Positions 52,142 to 62,059 of a stretch of 64,000 nt of DNA are shown here, one piece after another. The DNA comes from Dendrolimus kikuchii (taxonomy: Eukaryota; Arthropoda; Insecta; Lepidoptera; Lasiocampidae): the NCBI GenBank assembly GCA_019925095.2, contig CM034389.1:2006001-2070000 (forward strand), written 5' to 3'. Made by a program: the position numbers and the translations under genes. Position 1 is the first letter of the stretch, and every line of letters begins with the position of its first letter. Below the pieces are notes generated by a model that was not told the DNA's origin, did not search any database, and was given only the letters and a program-made list of their open reading frames with translations.

Positions 52142-53142
52142 TTTAAAAAACGTCAACGATTGGAGTTGAGATTCAAACGAAAATACTGCCTGGTGACAAC
52201 AGACGATGGGCGTAATCATTTAATTAAACAATCTTCATCAAGCACTTACACCAATCGGACTTTTAAAACAATTGCCACAAATGGGATGCGAGACGCGGAT
52301 GAAGGTTGCGTCCAATAGTTGGTTTCCTGCAAACCAAAATGCCTTTCTTTTTTATAACCAGGGGAAATCTGTTTGAGGAGTTAGCGAACGCGACAAGGGC
52401 AGAACCTTGGGGGATAATTCACGACCTAGTGTGGGATTCGCCAGATCGGGGCTTGCACTAGCATGTCCAGCCAAAACTGGTGCCATGCTATTGCCACTCC
52501 CCAGTTAGGGATACCCACCAAAACCCCTGGATGTACCGTCCTTTGCCTTATGCCAGGGCTACGGGTATATGATCTAACCTCTCCCACTGCCTGGGGACTA
52601 CTTAAACCAAAATGCCAGAATCAACTGATATACATTTATTAACAGAACGAGCTGCGCCGCGGCAGCGGCCGGCGAATGCCAGAACTAACTGATATAGATT
52701 AATTAACTGACCAGCATGTCCTAGCAATATTTCATGAATTTAAATTTGACGACACTTATTAGAGGTTCTTAAGTGCGTATACATATGTCACATTCGAGCT
52801 GCGCTCAGCAACATTGTCTAAATACGCTTCCGTGTTATTAGTCTTCTAACTGACTTCTAGTTCTGAATCTGTTGGATTTATCTACAAGAATATGAGGATT
52901 CATTTTCTACACAAAATGCTTATATTGGCTTTGCCGGGGCACATATAAGCGCCTTAGTGGACGGTTCGGACTTTTGCCGCCACCCATTACACTCGCTATT
53001 ATAAAGTGACAATCTATCGAATATAACAAACCTGTTGGGACTTGGGGGTATTGAGTCTGTACACTCACGGAATTAAAATGTCTTCCACCTTCGATTTTTG
53101 CTTGCGCGAGTACAAGAGACAATCCTATCAACATGTTAATAC
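52142..53142. other. Non-coding DNA with a possible R1 3' UTR remnant
   Basis: Around 52490-52540, GGATACCCACCAAAACCCCT is the complement of the GGTTTTAGTGGGTAT word seen in the two plus-strand R1 3' ends, suggesting a decayed minus-strand R1 remnant at about 52340-52610. No gene seen in the rest. Confidence 0.35.
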
Positions 53143-53863
53143 TGTTACATGCCGACAAAAGTGAATGCCATAAAGCACATTTTATTACCTTTCCGCATTT
53201 TCACTTCTTTTGTTTACTTTGTGTTTAAAAATTGTAATTAGAAACAGCCTATTGTGTATTGTAATCCTTTATGGTAGGCATTATATTGTTTACGCGGTCG
53301 AGTCGAGACATATTGTATAGTTTTAGTATAAAACAATGCCCGAATGGAGGGGGGAGGCAGTCAAAGCGATAACACAAGCGAGGCAAGACGTGTGTACATT
53401 TGCGCGTCTTATTGAATTGTGAATTACATTTGGATTTATTGCGTCCGGTTATATTTGTACTTATGTTATACGTGTTTGTATAGTTCTAATAAATTCTATA
53501 GTAATTCTAGCGGCATTTTTAATTCGAGTCGCGTAACTCGTAACATCGTATCGTGGTAGCGTAATGGTTAGCGCACGCGTCCCAAACTCAAAGGTTGCGG
53601 GTTCGATCCTGGCCGGAACGCATGCACCACTTAGGCAGTTTTCTGACCTAATGTGCATATTGTTACAATTACCACGTACTAATAACGGTGAAGGAAAACA
53701 TCGTGATGCAACCTGCACATCGAGATAACCGGATGTGTCAAACCTGCCAAGCCGCCTTGGACAAGCGTGGCGGGTATGCTGTCCGTTCCCCTATAGCGGG
53801 AGGCCCGAGCCCAGCAGTGGGACATTTATGGGCTGTTATTACATTTTATTACAACTCGTAACA
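53143..53863 (+). mobile_element. Solo LTR, TGTTAC...GTAACA family, split by a SINE
   Basis: Starts TGTTACATGCCGAC and ends CTCGTAACA after the SINE. Contains AGTATAAAACAATG (TATA-like) and TTCTAATAAATTC (poly(A) signal). Flanks atac/atat are similar but not identical. Without the SINE and its duplicated 11 bp the LTR is about 403 bp. Confidence 0.72.
53546..53852 (+). mobile_element. Bm1-type tRNA-derived SINE with 11-bp TSD
   Basis: The head has an A box (GTGGTAGCGTAATGGTTAGC) and a B box (GCGGGTTCGATCCTGG). The body GGTGAAGGAAAACATCGTGA and the end AGCCCAGCAGTGGGACATTT, ATGGGCTGTTAT are the hallmarks I know from lepidopteran Bm1-like SINEs. Perfect TSD aactcgtaaca at 53535-53545 and 53853-53863. 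Confidence 0.9.
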
Positions 53864-53884
53864 ATATGTTACGTTTGTAAAATA

Positions 53885-54110
53885 CTAGCTGTGTCCGCGA
53901 CTTCTTCTACGTGGATTTTTTTAGATCGTTGTGATTTGAAACTCGATGAAACGGAACAAGCGACACTAAAAAGAAATAAATATATAGGACTAAGCCTACG
54001 AGAGAATGATATAAAATGCGTTATATTCAATAATTTAAACATTTCTGTTACAGATACAGTTGGAAATGTTTCGAAGTTTTTCTTTAACATTTCAAATTTT
54101 GTGTTTTAGA
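53885..54110 (-). mobile_element. Helitron-like fragment
   Basis: Starts CTAGCTGTGTCCGCGACTTC on plus (a Helitron 3' end on minus) and continues into GTGATTTGAAACTCGATGAA, AGCGACACTAAAAAG, shared with the 3' flank of the host gene at 44560-44660. The other end was not found. Confidence 0.5.
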
Positions 54111-54717
54111 ACTTAAATTTTTCTTCAACAGTATACATATTAATTTATTTACAATTAAATATCTACTAATAAAATTAAAGAATAAAATGCAAGAAAACTT
54201 AACTTGTTTGTATTGTATTCTACTCATAGTCCCTTAAGACTATAATTAGAATACTGAGCCCAGATCACCGTCTTCTATGGGTAAGGTGCCCAGAAGGCTG
54301 GCTACGTTTCCTTGCTGGATCGCCATACTGATCCGTTGACCGAGGTAAGCACCAGCCCTCTGAACACCCGAAGAGTCAATGAGTCTTGATATGAACTTAA
54401 ATATATTACAAGGATTTAATATATGAAATGTGACGTCACGAAATTTAGAATCCCTCCCACCCTTTGTCACACTTTCACTTCTACTGCGTGTTCACTGCAC
54501 ACACACACACATTTCTTTCCTGGAATCCTAAAAAAAATAACTTAAGTTACTACTTATAACATAAGCTATTTACCAGTGAAATTCCCATCAAAATTGGTCT
54601 AGCCGTTTCAGAGATTAGCTAGAAAATCCAGACAGAAAAAAAAATATACCATTGATTTTTTGATATACAAGGTGCCGTATTATATACTTTCATATGTATT
54701 TCGTAAGAAGCTGTTTT
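54111..54717. other. AT-rich DNA with a retroelement ORF scrap
   Basis: The minus frame at 54400-54246 reads SSGVQRAGAYLGQRISMAIQ, QGNVASLLGTLP, a short relative of the fragment at 34517-34930 (LHLGQGISVAIQ ... NAASILGTLP). Otherwise no gene seen. Confidence 0.45.
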
Positions 54718-54893
54718 TTTATATTCAAGACTGCTTCAATGCCTTTATATAACTTTTTGAATTATTCAATTCGGACATTCCATTCGAAAGATATCACGAG
54801 TTTAAAAATGTAAGTATTAGAAAAAAGTTGCGTGGTCGCCGCGCACCCTTATCGGCTAGATAGACTTATGCGATGTAGGTGTCACTGGGGTAC
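54718..54893 (+). repeat. Interior segment of a Lep1-like Helitron
   Basis: TTATATTCAAGACTGCTTCA through GTTGCGTGGTCGCCGCGCAC to ACTGGGGTACG matches 2751-2945. The match stops where the R1 element's GC-rich 5' sequence begins, so this is a probable 5' target flank. Confidence 0.7.
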
Positions 54894-55197
54894 GCGGAGG
54901 GCATTCGTGCGAAGCAGTCGCAAATGCCCGTGCTCTTCTCGAAAATTGCAATTTTCCGCGCTTTTTCTCCCCCGAAAAGCGATAAATTGCGATAATAGTT
55001 GTGTAGTGACAGTGTACAGTGTTTTTTAGTTCGATTCCGGCGCGAATCAGTTGTTTTTCGACTGAGGTGAGTTTTTAAGCTCTATTCGCTTTGTTTTCGC
55101 GCGCTTCGGCGCATTACGCAATACTTAACGGTTATTTCGTGTTGTCAGACACACCGGTGCGCTTTCCTGGTCTTGGCGGGAGATAGGGCATCCAGTA

Positions 55198-58100
55198 ATG
55201 GATGCCCCTGATTCCAAGTCGGCCCCTGGGCTTTCGGGTGCCCCTTGTAAAAGGGGACACGTGAAGGCCAAGGATGGTTGGCAGATGGCCGAGATCGGCG
55301 AAACGCGGCGGAAAAAAGTCCCGCCCAAATTATCAGCCCGACGCAGCAAGTCTGTTGCCGGGCCCCGCCCGCGGTGCCAGGCTGATGCCGTTATCACGGC
55401 GACAACCGAGGCACCTGAATCGCTAGGAAGGGCGGCGTCGGTGGTGGATCTCACCATAGACGCCCCCGAGGCTAGGAATAACGTGATGGGGCCACCTGCG
55501 GCACCCGTCACGCATAGGGCTCCGTCTGGCCGTGCGGCACGTAACAGTGCGGCACGCCCAGACATAGATAGGGAAGTGCTGCTCGCGGCAAACTCAGCTG
55601 TTTGCCTGGCTGTGAGTGCCGCGAGCACCATAGTCGAGTACGCATACATGGCGCCGTCGACCTCTGCGCGAGCTTCACCCGTGCACGGGGACGGCGCGTA
55701 TGTACAGCACGAAGACATCCCACCGTCCGGTAGCGTCCCAGACTCGCTGGAGAACGCGCTCGACGGTGCGATTCGCGCGTTCAATTGTTCCCGCCCCAAT
55801 TCGCCTGCCTGTAGCTTGGTCTATACGGCGGCCGGATCGGCGGCGGCAGAGAACGGGTGCCCCACGACGACGGTGTCAAATAGCGCATGGGCTTCACCCA
55901 TGCCGACGACATCGGTCTGCGACATATCGGGTCGCAGCGTCGGGGACGGCCGCTCCACGACACCGGTTGCCGCGCGGGCTTCACTCGCGTCAACAACCGG
56001 GGTCGTGTGCAGGGACTCTGTAGGCGCGACAGCGGCGGCCCCTTCGTCTTCCTTCCCTACTGGGATGGGAGCCGCTGTCGCAATGTCGGCGCCTGTGGGT
56101 ACAGCGGCTGCGGCGGCGGCGACGACGGCTACGTCCCCGTCTTCGGCAGCAGCGGCGGCGGCGGATTCGGCGTCTTCGTGCTTGTTGTTTCCAGCATCGA
56201 TGCCATCGGCCTCGGGTTCGGCGACGCTGTCTACGTCTTCGGCGGCAACCGTGCCCATATCGTGTTCCCCCGTTTTTGTGGCCGGATCGAGGTCGCGCTT
56301 TTGGGACCGGTCCCAAAGCAGCGACGCCGACTCGGCCGCTACGTCGGGTGCCTCCACCCCAGCGCGCGCGCGCTCGCCTTTGCGCCCCGCGGGGGGCGCA
56401 ACCGCGTCGGTACTCGCGGGTGCGGAGGCCTTCCTCCGCACCGAGGGGGGGGAAAAAGGGCGTAAGGCGCGCAAGGCCACCGCCGCCAAACTGGCCGCGG
56501 CTAGCCAGTGCGCCGCCCTCGTAGGGGACGTCTCGTCCTTCGGCCCAGGGGAGCTCCGCCTCGCGGCGAGCGCCCAAGTGGCCGAAATCCTTCAAATTGC
56601 CCAGACGTCGGGCAATCTGAAGGGGGGCTACGTGCGTCGGCTGAAGGATGCCGCGAACAGGTTGTCGGACATTGTCGACACCCTGGCCACGCGGAATCCG
56701 GAAACCGAGGCATGGAGGCTCGGAAACGAAAATGCGCGTTTGCGCATGGAATTGAACTCATTGCGGGGGGAAAATCTTTCCTACCGTAAGGAGTTTGAGG
56801 AAATGCGCAAGGCCCTAAAGGCCTCCGCTCCGGCTGTGGAGCCGGCGCCCGCTGTTGTGGCGACGCCGCCCCCCGTACCCGTCAAGCGGAAGGCCCGGGC
56901 TGTCGCGGCGGAGGTGGCGGCGATTCCGGAACCGCCCGCCGCGCTCGCTGCGGCTAAAAAACCGCGTCCGGCCCCTGCTGCGGTAGCAGGGCCAAAACCG
57001 GTTCCCGTCGACGGGACGGAATCGGCCGCGGCGCCCGCCGACGGGGCGGCGCCGACGTCCATCCCGATCGGGCCCGGCGGCGGGGAGTTCGATGCGTTTT
57101 TGCGAGTCGTGCTCGACGCCGTCGCGCCGTTCGTTCGCGCGCAATTTGCCGCGATTGAGGACCGGCTGAACCCCGCGCCGACCCTCCGTCCGCCGCTCGC
57201 GGCCGACCGAGGTAAGGCGCCGGCGCCCAGACCGGCGCCTCGCGACCAGGCCACCGGAAGGCCAAGACCAGTCACGGCTGCCGCCGCCGTCCGGCGAGGT
57301 CTGGGGGAAGCAAGTACCCCGGTCCCGGTGGAGGTGGTGGCGGCCCCGGCCGTCGGGGTGGCAGGCTCCCCACTGCCACCGGCCCCCCAAAAAAAGAAGC
57401 ACAGGGGGGGCGTGAAGCGGACGCTCAGAAAGCAGCGGAGGGCGGCGCGCGCCGCCGCCGCTGCTTCAGCGGCCTCCGCTACGGTGCCCGCGCCTGTGGT
57501 GCCGGCCCCCAGGCAGCGGGCGGCGCTCGCGGCCGCGACACCGGTCCTCGCGGCGCCCGTCGTCCGCGCTCGCGTCACGCACGTCGCGCCGCCACTAGCG
57601 CCCGTGGCCCCCACCCCCGCCCCGGAGGGGGGGGCGTGGACCACGGTCGTCAAGCGGAAAAAGGGTAAAGGGGCGAGGGCCGACGGGCCCCCTCCCCTCC
57701 CCCAGGCGCAAGCTGCTCCCCTGCCGACGGGGCGGGGGCAGCAACAGCGGAAACAGGCTGCAAAGCCTGCGGTCGTATTCCGCGAGCCGAAGTCGGCCGC
57801 AGTTATCATTAAACTGCTGCCGGCAGCGGCCGCGAAGGGTGTCGGTTATCGCGAGGTCTTTGCAAAGGCCTCGACGGTGGTCGACATCGCGGCCATGGGC
57901 CTCCGCGAGGGGCTGAAGGTGGTGCGGACCGTCAGGGACGCGCGTCTCCTCGAGTTCCAGCCGGGACCCGAGAGCGCGGCCAAGGCGGACCGCGTCGCCG
58001 AGGCTCTGCGCGGAGCCCTTGTAGGGATGGCTGAGGTCGTCCGCCCCGTAAAGCGTGGGGAGCTTTACGTCTCTGGGCTGGACGAATCAGTCACGGTCGA

Positions 58101-58593
58101 TGGGCTGCGTGACGCGATCGCGCGCGCCGGCAATTGCCGGCGCGACGACGTGCGCACGAAGCACATCGGTGCAGGACCGGGCGGTTTGGGCGCATCATAC
58201 GTGATGTGCCCCGTCGCTGCTGCCAAAGCCATCGTCGAGCTGGGCTACCTCGTGGTAGGCTTCACCTCGGCGAGGGTGGAGGCACTGGAAGCCAGACCGA
58301 TACGTTGTTACCGGTGTTACAACGTCGGCCATGGCGCCCAGACCTGTCCGGACACGTGCCCGGACCGGACCAACTTGTGTCTCCGCTGCGGTAAGAGCGG
58401 ACACAAGATGCCGGACTGCACGGCCCGGAACCCCCACTGCGCGGCGTGCGCGGCGGGGGGACTCAACGCTGCCCACCCCACGTTGGCGAGGTTCTGCCAG
58501 CCTCCCTACGTGAAGGGCAAATTCGTCCATCCGAGGACGAAACAACGCACGGGTGTTACGGGAGTACGCGCAATGGACACCTCCAATGCCTAG
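55198..58593 (+). CDS. R1-clade ORF1, gag-like nucleic-acid-binding protein
   Basis: 1131 codons. It would coat element RNA and form the ribonucleoprotein. Residues ~1-500 are Ala/Ser/Thr/Pro-rich, low complexity and probably disordered. A short coiled coil lies at ~505-545 (LGNENARLRMELNSLRGENL). A second Ala/Pro-rich, basic stretch follows. Residues ~860-1030 form the conserved globular part of R1-type gags (GELYVSGLDESVTVDGLRDA). Three Cys/His knuckles come at ~1036-1100: CYRCYNVGHGAQTC and CLRCGKSGHKMPDC (both C-x2-C-x4-H-x4-C), then a longer CAAC...H...C. The ATG is preceded by TA (TAATG). The strong codon bias to GC makes long antisense frames here meaningless. It is longer than most R1 ORF1 proteins I know, mainly because of the low-complexity regions. 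Confidence 0.88.
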   Translation: MDAPDSKSAPGLSGAPCKRGHVKAKDGWQMAEIGETRRKKVPPKLSARRSKSVAGPRPRCQADAVITATTEAPESLGRAASVVDLTIDAPEARNNVMGPPAAPVTHRAPSGRAARNSAARPDIDREVLLAANSAVCLAVSAASTIVEYAYMAPSTSARASPVHGDGAYVQHEDIPPSGSVPDSLENALDGAIRAFNCSRPNSPACSLVYTAAGSAAAENGCPTTTVSNSAWASPMPTTSVCDISGRSVGDGRSTTPVAARASLASTTGVVCRDSVGATAAAPSSSFPTGMGAAVAMSAPVGTAAAAAATTATSPSSAAAAAADSASSCLLFPASMPSASGSATLSTSSAATVPISCSPVFVAGSRSRFWDRSQSSDADSAATSGASTPARARSPLRPAGGATASVLAGAEAFLRTEGGEKGRKARKATAAKLAAASQCAALVGDVSSFGPGELRLAASAQVAEILQIAQTSGNLKGGYVRRLKDAANRLSDIVDTLATRNPETEAWRLGNENARLRMELNSLRGENLSYRKEFEEMRKALKASAPAVEPAPAVVATPPPVPVKRKARAVAAEVAAIPEPPAALAAAKKPRPAPAAVAGPKPVPVDGTESAAAPADGAAPTSIPIGPGGGEFDAFLRVVLDAVAPFVRAQFAAIEDRLNPAPTLRPPLAADRGKAPAPRPAPRDQATGRPRPVTAAAAVRRGLGEASTPVPVEVVAAPAVGVAGSPLPPAPQKKKHRGGVKRTLRKQRRAARAAAAASAASATVPAPVVPAPRQRAALAAATPVLAAPVVRARVTHVAPPLAPVAPTPAPEGGAWTTVVKRKKGKGARADGPPPLPQAQAAPLPTGRGQQQRKQAAKPAVVFREPKSAAVIIKLLPAAAAKGVGYREVFAKASTVVDIAAMGLREGLKVVRTVRDARLLEFQPGPESAAKADRVAEALRGALVGMAEVVRPVKRGELYVSGLDESVTVDGLRDAIARAGNCRRDDVRTKHIGAGPGGLGASYVMCPVAAAKAIVELGYLVVGFTSARVEALEARPIRCYRCYNVGHGAQTCPDTCPDRTNLCLRCGKSGHKMPDCTARNPHCAACAAGGLNAAHPTLARFCQPPYVKGKFVHPRTKQRTGVTGVRAMDTSNA

Positions 58594-61500
58594 TACGCCC
58601 GTAACAATACTATTTCAGGCGAACGTAAACCACTCCCCCACCGCTCAGGATTTGTGCCTGCAGGCGATGGCGGAGTGGCAAGCGAACTTGGCCGTAATAA
58701 GCGAACCTTATTACGTGCCGCCTTGCGGCAATTGGGTGGGCGACCTCGATGACGTGGTAGCGGTGGTGGCCAGAGCCGGTTCTGGCACACCGCTTACATG
58801 TCTCGAAAGAGGAAAGGGCTATGCGGTGGCGGAGAGCGGGAGTATCGTCGTCATAGGCGTTTACTTTTCGCGCAACCGCCCCCTGGCGGAGTTCGAGCTT
58901 CACTTGGACGCCATCAGGGCTGCCATAGGCAGATTGTCGCCTAAAACGATCTTCGTAATGGGCGACTTTAACGCAAAGCACTGTTCCTGGGGAAATGCGT
59001 TCACGGAACCTAGGGGCCGGACGGTTGAGGAATGGGCTCTTCAATCCGGCCTGACCATATTGAACCAGGGATCGGTCCAGACCTGCGTGCGCGCGCGGGG
59101 TGGATCGGTCATCGACCTGTCATTCGCCACTCATGCGGCCGCCCGCAGAGTTGTCGGATGGAGGGTGCTGGAGGAGGTGGAGTCGCTCTCTGATCATCGG
59201 TACATCAGATTTGAGCTTACCCCCTCCTCCGGTCCGAGCCCTGTTCATCGCCCCCCTCTCCTCCCGCGTTGGGCCCTTACCAAGCTCGATCCGGAGCAGG
59301 CCGAGGAGTGGGCACTCACGGAAAGCTGGGCCTACCCAGTCGAATTCGAGAACCTGGAGTCGCAGGCAGAGCACATGCGCAAGACCCTGACGAGGGTTTG
59401 CGACGCGGCGATGCCTCGCGTCTCCAAGCGGCAGCCTCCGTGCAAGCAGGTCCACTGGTGGACCGAGGAGCTGGGCGAGATGCGAAAGGCAGTTCGCATC
59501 ATCAGCCACAGGCTCAAACGCTGCAGGGCGCGCCGTCCTCCGGACTACGTCGCGGAAAATGGACTCGTGGGAGAGTTTAGGGAGGCCAGAAAGGCCCTTT
59601 CGATTGCAATACTGCAAGCGAAAGCCCGGGCTCGGGCCGAGCTCCTCGAGACGCTCGATCGGGATCCTTGGGGGCGTCCGTACCGTGGGGCCCGCAACAC
59701 GTTGCGGCCTTGCACATCCACGGTCACGGAAACGCTCGAACCCGAGGTGCTCCGGTCGGTTATCGACGGGCTCTTCCCGGATCCGGGAAACTTCACTCCC
59801 CCCAGTATGGGTCCACCCGTTCCCGACACCCCCACGGACGAGGAGCCTCACTTCATCTCCGAGGGGGAACTAGACGTTGCCCTGGACCGGCTCCGGGGCA
59901 GGAAGACGGCACCGGGACCCGACGGGGTTCCAGGTCGACTCCTCTTCCTGGCCGCTAAACATCTACGCGGCCAGCTGCGGGAACTGTTCGAAGCCTGTAT
60001 TCGCGCAGGTCGGTTCCCGTCGCAATGGAAGGAGGGTCGTTTGTGCCTGATTCCCAAGGGAGGTCGGCCTCCCAACGATCCGTCCGCCTTCAGGCCCATA
60101 GTGCTGCTGAACGAGGTCGCTAAGGTCTTCGAAAAGATCTTGGCGGAGCGGCTCGTGAAGCATCTCGACGCTGTGGAGCCGGGGCTTTCAGAAACGCAGT
60201 TCGGGTTTCGGCGGAGGCGCTCCACGATGGACGCCTTCGAGACGCTGCGAACGTCAACGGACGAAGCCGTCCAAGCGAAGGATGTCGTTCTTGCGGTGTC
60301 GCTAGACATAGCGAACGCCTTTAACAGCCTCCCTCATGAGACGATCAGGGAGGGGCTCCGCGCGCATGGAGTCCCCCCGTACCTCACGAGGCTGTTGGGC
60401 GCGTACCTGCAGGATCGACATATCCTTTGGGAGGGCGGTGAGTCCGGCAATCCCGAGTTAGGTCGTCGACGCGTCGCGTGCGGCGTTCCACAGGGGTCGG
60501 TCCTCGGGCCGATTCTTTGGAACGTAGGTTATGACTGGATCCTTCGGGTTCCGGTCCTGCCCGGGGTAGGGCTGATCTGCTTTGCGGACGACACCCTACT
60601 CACGGCACGCGCTGCGTCATTTGCGGAATCCGTGGACGTCGCCAACGCCGGGTTGGCGATTGTCGTAGATCGAATAGCTAGGCTGGGCTTGAGGGTCTCC
60701 CCCGCGAAAACGGAGGCCATCATGTTCCATAGGAAATTTCGCAATCCCCCCGCGGACTTGACCGTTTCGGTCCAAGGGGTGGCCATTAGAGTAGGGCCCC
60801 AGATGAAATATCTGGGGCTAGTTCTCGATGGGAAATGGCTGTTCAAAGCGCACTTTGAGCAGCTAGTTCCCAAACTCGTCAAATCCGCGGGCGCACTCTC
60901 GAGGCTGCTTCCCAACGTAGGGGGCCCGGGAGGTGCGACGCGGAAACTTTACTCTGGCATCCTGAGGAGTATGGCACTGTACGGTGCACCCGTCTGGTCC
61001 ATTGCACTTCACCGCCACAACAGAACCCTACTGCATCGGGCGCAGCAGGTTCTGGCCGTGAGGACCATACGGGGGTATCGCACAGTGTCGCGGACGGCGG
61101 CCACCCTCCTGGCAGGCGATCCGCCCTGGCATCTCCAGGCGGACGTCCTGACAGTGGTGCGCCGCACCCGGCAGGATGCCCTAGCTAGAGGCCTGACCTT
61201 CTGTCAGGTCGAAATCGAGGCGATCAGGAAGCGGGAAACCGCCTCCATGATCGCCATCTGGTCTCAAGAGCTCGACAACCCTGCGGCCTATGGCGGCTAC
61301 ACGGTGGATGCAATCAGGCCACAGCTGACGGAATGGGTCAACCGCACCAGCGGCACCCTGACCTTCAGGACGACACAGATACTTACCGGACACGGATGTT
61401 TCGATAAGTATCTGTGTCGCATTGTGGGCTGCTTGCCTTCCCCGGACTGCCGCCAGTGCGGCGCGCTCGACACGGCGTTACACACGCTAGTCGAGTGCGC

Positions 61501-61600
61501 CGCATGGGCGCCGCAGCGTTTCGAACTTGAGACGCACGTAGGTCCAGTCGACTCGCTCTGCGACTTGGTCAAGGCCATGTTGCAGAGCAGCTTATCTTAG
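58586..61600 (+). CDS. R1-clade ORF2, endonuclease/reverse transcriptase
   Basis: I start it at ATG 58586, which overlaps the ORF1 stop in ATGCCTAG; a GTG further upstream is in frame but unlikely. This gives 1004 codons in +1 relative to ORF1, consistent with translational coupling as known in this clade. Endonuclease, residues ~1-225: ILFQANVNHS (Asn), LAVISEPYY (Glu), TIFVMGDFNAKHCSWG, SVIDLSFAT, SLSDHRYIRF. Reverse transcriptase, ~430-720: GPDGVPGRL, FRPIVLLNEVAKVFEKILAE, QFGFRRRRSTMDA, VSLDIANAFNSLPH, CGVPQGSVLGPILWN and the catalytic ICFADDTLLTA. C-terminus: GTLTFRTTQILTGHGCFDKY and a Cys/His cluster (SPDCRQCGALDTALHTLVEC). It ends DLVKAMLQSSLS, lacking the [19 protein letters not shown] segment that the R1 fragments at 25.5, 36.5 and (in part) 17.6 kb carry. 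Confidence 0.9.
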   Translation: MPSTPVTILFQANVNHSPTAQDLCLQAMAEWQANLAVISEPYYVPPCGNWVGDLDDVVAVVARAGSGTPLTCLERGKGYAVAESGSIVVIGVYFSRNRPLAEFELHLDAIRAAIGRLSPKTIFVMGDFNAKHCSWGNAFTEPRGRTVEEWALQSGLTILNQGSVQTCVRARGGSVIDLSFATHAAARRVVGWRVLEEVESLSDHRYIRFELTPSSGPSPVHRPPLLPRWALTKLDPEQAEEWALTESWAYPVEFENLESQAEHMRKTLTRVCDAAMPRVSKRQPPCKQVHWWTEELGEMRKAVRIISHRLKRCRARRPPDYVAENGLVGEFREARKALSIAILQAKARARAELLETLDRDPWGRPYRGARNTLRPCTSTVTETLEPEVLRSVIDGLFPDPGNFTPPSMGPPVPDTPTDEEPHFISEGELDVALDRLRGRKTAPGPDGVPGRLLFLAAKHLRGQLRELFEACIRAGRFPSQWKEGRLCLIPKGGRPPNDPSAFRPIVLLNEVAKVFEKILAERLVKHLDAVEPGLSETQFGFRRRRSTMDAFETLRTSTDEAVQAKDVVLAVSLDIANAFNSLPHETIREGLRAHGVPPYLTRLLGAYLQDRHILWEGGESGNPELGRRRVACGVPQGSVLGPILWNVGYDWILRVPVLPGVGLICFADDTLLTARAASFAESVDVANAGLAIVVDRIARLGLRVSPAKTEAIMFHRKFRNPPADLTVSVQGVAIRVGPQMKYLGLVLDGKWLFKAHFEQLVPKLVKSAGALSRLLPNVGGPGGATRKLYSGILRSMALYGAPVWSIALHRHNRTLLHRAQQVLAVRTIRGYRTVSRTAATLLAGDPPWHLQADVLTVVRRTRQDALARGLTFCQVEIEAIRKRETASMIAIWSQELDNPAAYGGYTVDAIRPQLTEWVNRTSGTLTFRTTQILTGHGCFDKYLCRIVGCLPSPDCRQCGALDTALHTLVECAAWAPQRFELETHVGPVDSLCDLVKAMLQSSLS

Positions 61601-61912
61601 TTCGTAATAAACTCGACTGTCGGCATCATGCATACCAAATTTTTTAAGAAATTCCGAAATATTTCTAAGTACTTCCTTTATCACCAAGATGCCTCAATAT
61701 CTATAGATTAAGAGTTACATTTTTAAGTTTCTAGTCACTTTACATTACCCTGAAGAAAACGCGTTAATGCCAATGAATTCATGGCGTATTTTGACCTATT
61801 CGTTGCAGTGTCACTACTTTAGATATTAAAATATTGAATGTATTTTATTGTGACTTCTTCAAGGTAGGCCGATGGGAATCTTACATATATATATGTATAC
61901 ATATATATATGT

Positions 61913-61974
<62 letters not shown>

Positions 61975-62059
61975 GCGACACAAGTAAAAGCTGCTGTTTG
62001 TGACGGATATGAACATATTGTAGCACTGGATATCTAAGGGAAAATAATTATATTAAATA
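61601..62059. other. AT-rich DNA after the R1 element
   Basis: Probably R1 3' UTR at first, but no tail marks its end. GTGTCACT occurs at 61809-61816 and just before the element at 54879-54886, an uncertain 8-bp TSD candidate. Then the microsatellite. Confidence 0.4.
61883..61974. repeat. (AT)n microsatellite
   Basis: About 90 bp of AT with GTATAC interruptions. Confidence 0.95.

Larger units (their letters stand above)
54894..61600 (+). mobile_element. R1-clade non-LTR retrotransposon, two ORFs
   Basis: About 300 bp of 5' UTR, gag-like ORF1 and endonuclease/RT ORF2 overlapping by 8 bp. The element is strikingly GC-rich against AT-rich flanks. Both ORFs are uninterrupted, so it may be young. 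The 3' end is not resolved: ORF2 stops earlier than in the other R1 fragments here and no poly(A) or certain TSD follows. Confidence 0.85.

Noticed and set aside
53546..53620. Possible functional tRNA gene with A and B boxes
   Set aside because: No paired acceptor stem or CCA-proximal end, and it continues directly into a SINE body bounded by a TSD.
55125..57809. Several long minus-strand frames (200-340 codons) opposite R1 ORF1
   Set aside because: They are Ala/Arg/Gly-rich shadows caused by high GC in third positions and have no domains.
54879..61816. GTGTCACT on both sides of the R1 element as its target duplication
   Set aside because: The 5' copy lies inside sequence shared with a Helitron that continues past it, so the match is not at the element boundary; kept only as an uncertain candidate.
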